The translations under genes and the position numbers were made by a program. From positions 1,374,001 to 1,438,000 of the forward strand of contig JAZARR010000095.1 of the NCBI GenBank assembly GCA_037389465.1: DNA of 64,000 bases, read 5' to 3'. The notes beneath the pieces were generated by a model. That model was not told where the DNA came from. It searched no databases and worked only from the letters and a program-made list of their open reading frames with translations. The stretch is from Baylisascaris procyonis (Eukaryota; Nematoda; Chromadorea; Rhabditida; Ascarididae). This document shows positions 60,801 through 64,000 of this stretch, one piece after another; positions within the stretch are counted from its first letter, which is position 1, and each line of letters begins with the position of its first letter.

Positions 60801-63144
60801 GTAAAAAAAACTCCTGTGGAGCAGAGACAAATTCCTTCCCCAAAAGTACATATAATGCGAAAGAAGTACATATAATCTAGGATGGGACTATGATTTGAGC
60901 ATATACGATATTCGATTTGATAGCTCATGATGAACTCTAATAGGAAACTATATGATTTAATATTAGAATTTATGAAGCGATATTTCATTAACAATGTGGG
61001 GCTATTGAAGAAATTCGAAGCGGCGATTCAATCATCCCATAAAGGAGCCGTTATCTTCTCACTTGGGTCGATCACGAATACAACTGCTATGCCGAATTCC
61101 TTAAAGAAGGATATCTTAGATGCGTTTGCTCGATTTCCGGATTATAAATTTATTATGAAAATTTCTGTGGCGGATGAAGATAAGCAGCTATTTGCCGCAT
61201 ACGATAATATATACACATTTGCATGGATCGATCAAATAAACCTATTAAGTGAGCATCTTTTATTATTGAAAAGCGAAAAAAATTTTTGAATAAATTGAAC
61301 TGTTCCCTCAGCAGATAGCTTGGAAAGAAGTCAATTTTTTTAATTAAAAAAATAAAACAAAAAAAAAAACAAAAAACAAAAAACGAAAACAATTCGATAT
61401 TGCAACTTATAGCAGTCATTTCCTATTTTTGTTTGTAATGGCTTGCGATTATCCGTAAATGTAACTTATAGCAGCCTATCATAAATTATGGTTTCATTAC
61501 CTTGGAAAGGTGGGCGGGGTAACGTAACGTTGAATCTACGTTGATTGATTAATGTACTGAATTATCAATACCATTTTATGAGTTACCTTCAAATACTGTG
61601 AGCGGTGCACAACGCTTGCTTAGAAATAGGTGTGTTAGATTATAAGATGCATATTTATGCACTATAGGATTACTTTATGTTGCTCAACATGAAGAAGATT
61701 ATAGCGATATAGGTTTAGAAAAACTCATATCCTTTACTACGCCAGTGATACATTGATTTTATCCCGCTCAGTCTATAAAAGGGATTATATTTGGTTTTGA
61801 AAAAGCTTATACGAAAGCGATCTGAAATACGACGATATTGAACCAACAATCAGACAGGCAGACACATCTACAAACAAACGCATATACACAACATCGTCAT
61901 AACGCGATTTGTGAATATGCATTTACAAAAACGCATAATAACAGTGTGAAATATATAATAGAAACTTAACTCAATCGCTTTATTTGTGATACATCCTTAG
62001 AACATTAGCTCAAAATATTTGAAGATCATCCATCGGTTGTTGGTTTTATAACGCATGCTGGTCAAAACAGTTTAATGGAAGCGATATATGCTGGTAAACC
62101 AATGGTCTGTATACCTTTATTTGCCGATCAGGATTATAATACTGCGATGGCACTCAATAAAGGTGTGGCGGTCTACCTAGATCGCAAAAAAATCAACAAA
62201 GATACCCTATCGGAAGCCATCGAGAAAATTCTCACTGATTCAAGGTTGAATTTTTATTGAATTTTATTTTCATTTTATTCATATTTAGGCGTTAGGCTCA
62301 CAATAGATATGATCATGTTTGTGTTTATTGTGGATGTTTATATCATGCAATAATTTATGCGGTGGCGTTTCTTAGTAAATAAATGAAAGATTGGCGCTAA
62401 AGTTCAATAATAACGAATGATCAAAGAAGAAAGAGTGACCATCTAGCGCTCTTTTAAGCGCAAATGCAGAAATCGGCAAGAAAAAGTTATATAAAGGGCG
62501 TTTGAAAATGTGGATTCAATTTCACGAAAAAAAAAATGTAGCGCTGTTATAAGTGTCTAAGGAAAATGGAATATGGAAAACCGATTGGTGATGAAGTCCT
62601 TGTACATTGGTTCAGTTCACTCATGGAATTTCAAAAGTATTGCTGCAATATCTATAGGTTATGGAAAAAAACGTAGTCAAAGAATTATGCGAGATAAAAT
62701 TATTGCATTATGCAACATTGATGAACTAGAAACTCAGTTGTTCTAGATTAAAGGAAGGGGAAGGCGTGGTTATTAAGTTCCTTAAGTTCCTATACAGAGA
62801 CTGTACTCTTATACGAACTTATAATACTAAATGATTTCGTTCATTACAATGTTAAATGACGATTTTGCAGATATATGAAAGCAGCAAAACGACTTGCGGA
62901 AAAACTGAAGCATTACCCACAGAATCCGAGAGAAATGTTCCTAAATTGGGTGGAATATGTGGCCAAATTTCCCGAAGCAGATGTGAGATTAGAAGGAGCA
63001 AAAATTGGATTCTTCAAATATTTTATGCTCGATATTTTTTTCCCTTTGTTCATTGTTGTTATCGTTGTATTCGTTTCCGTAGGTATGCTTCTGAGGTTAG
63101 TGCTCAGAAAACTACAAAAGCTTCTTAAGCAAAAAGTTGAATAA
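57810..63144 (+). CDS. UDP-glycosyltransferase (UGT 2 of 2), eight exons, 531 aa
   Basis: Paralogue of the preceding UGT with the same ER-lumenal sugar-transfer role. Exons: 57810-57974, 58495-58699, 59172-59372, 59771-59886, 60292-60468, 61011-61248, 62025-62244, 62871-63144. Phases are 0,1,1,0,0,1,2, as in UGT 1. Exons 3-8 match UGT 1 in length to the base; exons 1 and 2 differ by +6 and -3 nt. The signal peptide covers about residues 1-20. His37 in R-S-H-L-N-F-M-G is the probable catalytic base. The signature lies at about 360-403 ([23 protein letters not shown]). A C-terminal anchor is followed by a tail ending K-Q-K-V-E (K-x-K-x-x). The ATG at 57810 sits 6 nt after a TTATTCAG acceptor; the frame runs open upstream to 57705 but would cross that site. 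Introns 3, 5 and 6 end in GAAG. For intron 6, two better TTAG sites (62000, 62008) would each hit a stop codon within three codons. Confidence 0.93.
59985..60065. repeat. 19-bp direct repeat in UGT 2 intron 4
   Basis: TAATAAGAACCGGAAGCTT occurs at 59985-60003 and again at 60047-60065, exact, 62 bp apart. It is GC-richer than the surrounding intron. It may be the footprint of a small duplication or a binding-site pair. Confidence 0.85.
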
Positions 63145-63145
63145 A
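63140..63145 (+). terminator. Candidate poly(A) signal overlapping the UGT 2 stop codon
   Basis: The stop codon TAA (63142-63144) lies inside an AATAAA hexamer, the same overlap as in UGT 1 (55334-55339). If used, the 3' UTR would be extremely short. It may only reflect a conserved final Glu codon before TAA-A. Confidence 0.25.
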
Positions 63146-64000
63146 TGCGGCTGAAAAAGCTAACTTTTCATCTAGCCTAATGTTCGGTTCGGGCATCTTG
63201 ATTTCTGAAGAATTTTATCGAAATTCTTGCAGAAAGTTCTCAAAAGTTACAGTTCGTTATCAAAAATTATCGCTTTCTATGAAGTGCTGTACTCTGCTAA
63301 AAATTGAATGTCTATATGAATTTGGAAAATTGATTGCCCCTTCAAGAAAATATTTTCAGATATAGAAATTTCTTGTCAAATTATAAAATTTGCATAGTTT
63401 CGCACATCGATATGAACTTAGATCTTCAAAAATTCTTAACATTAAATTACATCTTTCATACGTTTGCAATCACCTGCAATCTCAAATGTTATAATTTACT
63501 CTCGTTACATCTACATAGTGCATAGCAATGTCATCTTCTTGCGATTAAATAGTGTTTCTTATAATGAATACATCCATCTATCAGAATTCCATAACAATAT
63601 GATATGAATGACTAAAATTATTTATTGAAAAATTTCTCGAAAATGAGTGAGGCATTCCCCAAAAGAAGAGGGGAAAAGGAAAGAAAATTTCCCAAGAGAG
63701 AATAAGATATTTCCACCGGGAAATGGATTTTCATTTATTCAAAGATAAATGAACGAAACACAAATCAAAAACAACGACATCTGAAGATAACTTATGAATA
63801 TTTTTAATTGAAATTTTCGATTATTTGTAATCACTTAAGAGGCCGAAAAATATCTACAATTGAGGCTAATGGATATTTATGGTTTCCATTGTTTATTCGC
63901 GCTGTAAAAATGGCTCTCCACATCGTATGAAAGAGAAATGAAACTATAGAATCCATATAAAGTTGCTTTGTATGGATTGATTAGAACACAAAACTTGAAT
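63145..64000. other. Region downstream of UGT 2
   Basis: About 860 bases of AT-rich DNA. The open frames here (e.g. 63180-63365, 63334-63525) show no recognisable domain. I see no start of a third UGT before the window ends. Confidence 0.5.

Noticed and set aside
49492..63144. UGT pair as a single operon
   Set aside because: The 2.5-kb spacing is far larger than the roughly 100-nt gaps of typical nematode operons.
1..64000. CRISPR arrays, bacterial operons, phage or integrated viral genes
   Set aside because: The DNA is eukaryotic with spliced genes. The tandem repeats have only 2-4 adjacent units and no unique spacers, and no viral protein motif was seen.

Overview
The window looks like nuclear DNA of an AT-rich invertebrate, most likely a nematode. 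I estimate about one third G+C. Six protein-coding genes can be supported. All lie on the + strand, all are split by GT-AG introns of about 250-1400 nt, and all have a 3'-splice-type AG a few bases (6-36 nt) before the start codon, as expected for spliced-leader trans-splicing. A parasitic clade III (spirurid/filarial-like) nematode would fit the composition and intron sizes, but the sequence alone does not prove the lineage.

Left and centre (1-47.3 kb): four tandem, same-strand annexin paralogues at 3896-7762, 10667-15360, 30233-34203 and 43288-47331. Each has six coding exons, every intron is in phase 0, and exon lengths are nearly fixed (first exon 159-180, then 147, 219, 156 [147 in the fourth gene], 102 and 180-186 nt). 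Products are 322, 328, 320 and 320 aa. Each has four annexin repeats. Repeats 2 and 4 keep the canonical G-x-G-T calcium loop with its distant acidic residue. Repeat 1 reads G-x-G-C in three genes and is degenerate in the first. Repeat 3 has lost the loop in all four.

Right (49.5-63.1 kb): two tandem UDP-glycosyltransferase (UGT) genes at 49492-55338 and 57810-63144. Each has eight exons, and exons 3-8 have exactly the same lengths in both (201, 116, 177, 238, 220, 274 nt). The proteins (530 and 531 aa) have a signal peptide, a catalytic-type His, the UGT signature, a C-terminal membrane anchor and a K-x-K-x-x ER-retrieval tail. They are probably phase II detoxification or lipophile-conjugating enzymes of the ER. 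Nothing links them functionally to the annexins; both blocks simply look like local gene-family expansions.

The gaps are 3.9 kb, 2.9 kb, 14.9 kb, 9.1 kb, 2.2 kb, 2.5 kb and 0.86 kb. They hold AT-rich DNA, microsatellites, short tandem repeats, foldback sequences and G-rich tracts, plus a few unassigned open frames that I could not turn into genes. I saw no transposase or reverse transcriptase, rRNA, convincing tRNA, CRISPR array or bacterial-type operon. Notable global signals are frequent AAG/GAG 3' splice sites (9 of 34 inferred introns) and an excess of the octamer ATTTGCAT/ATGCAAAT.
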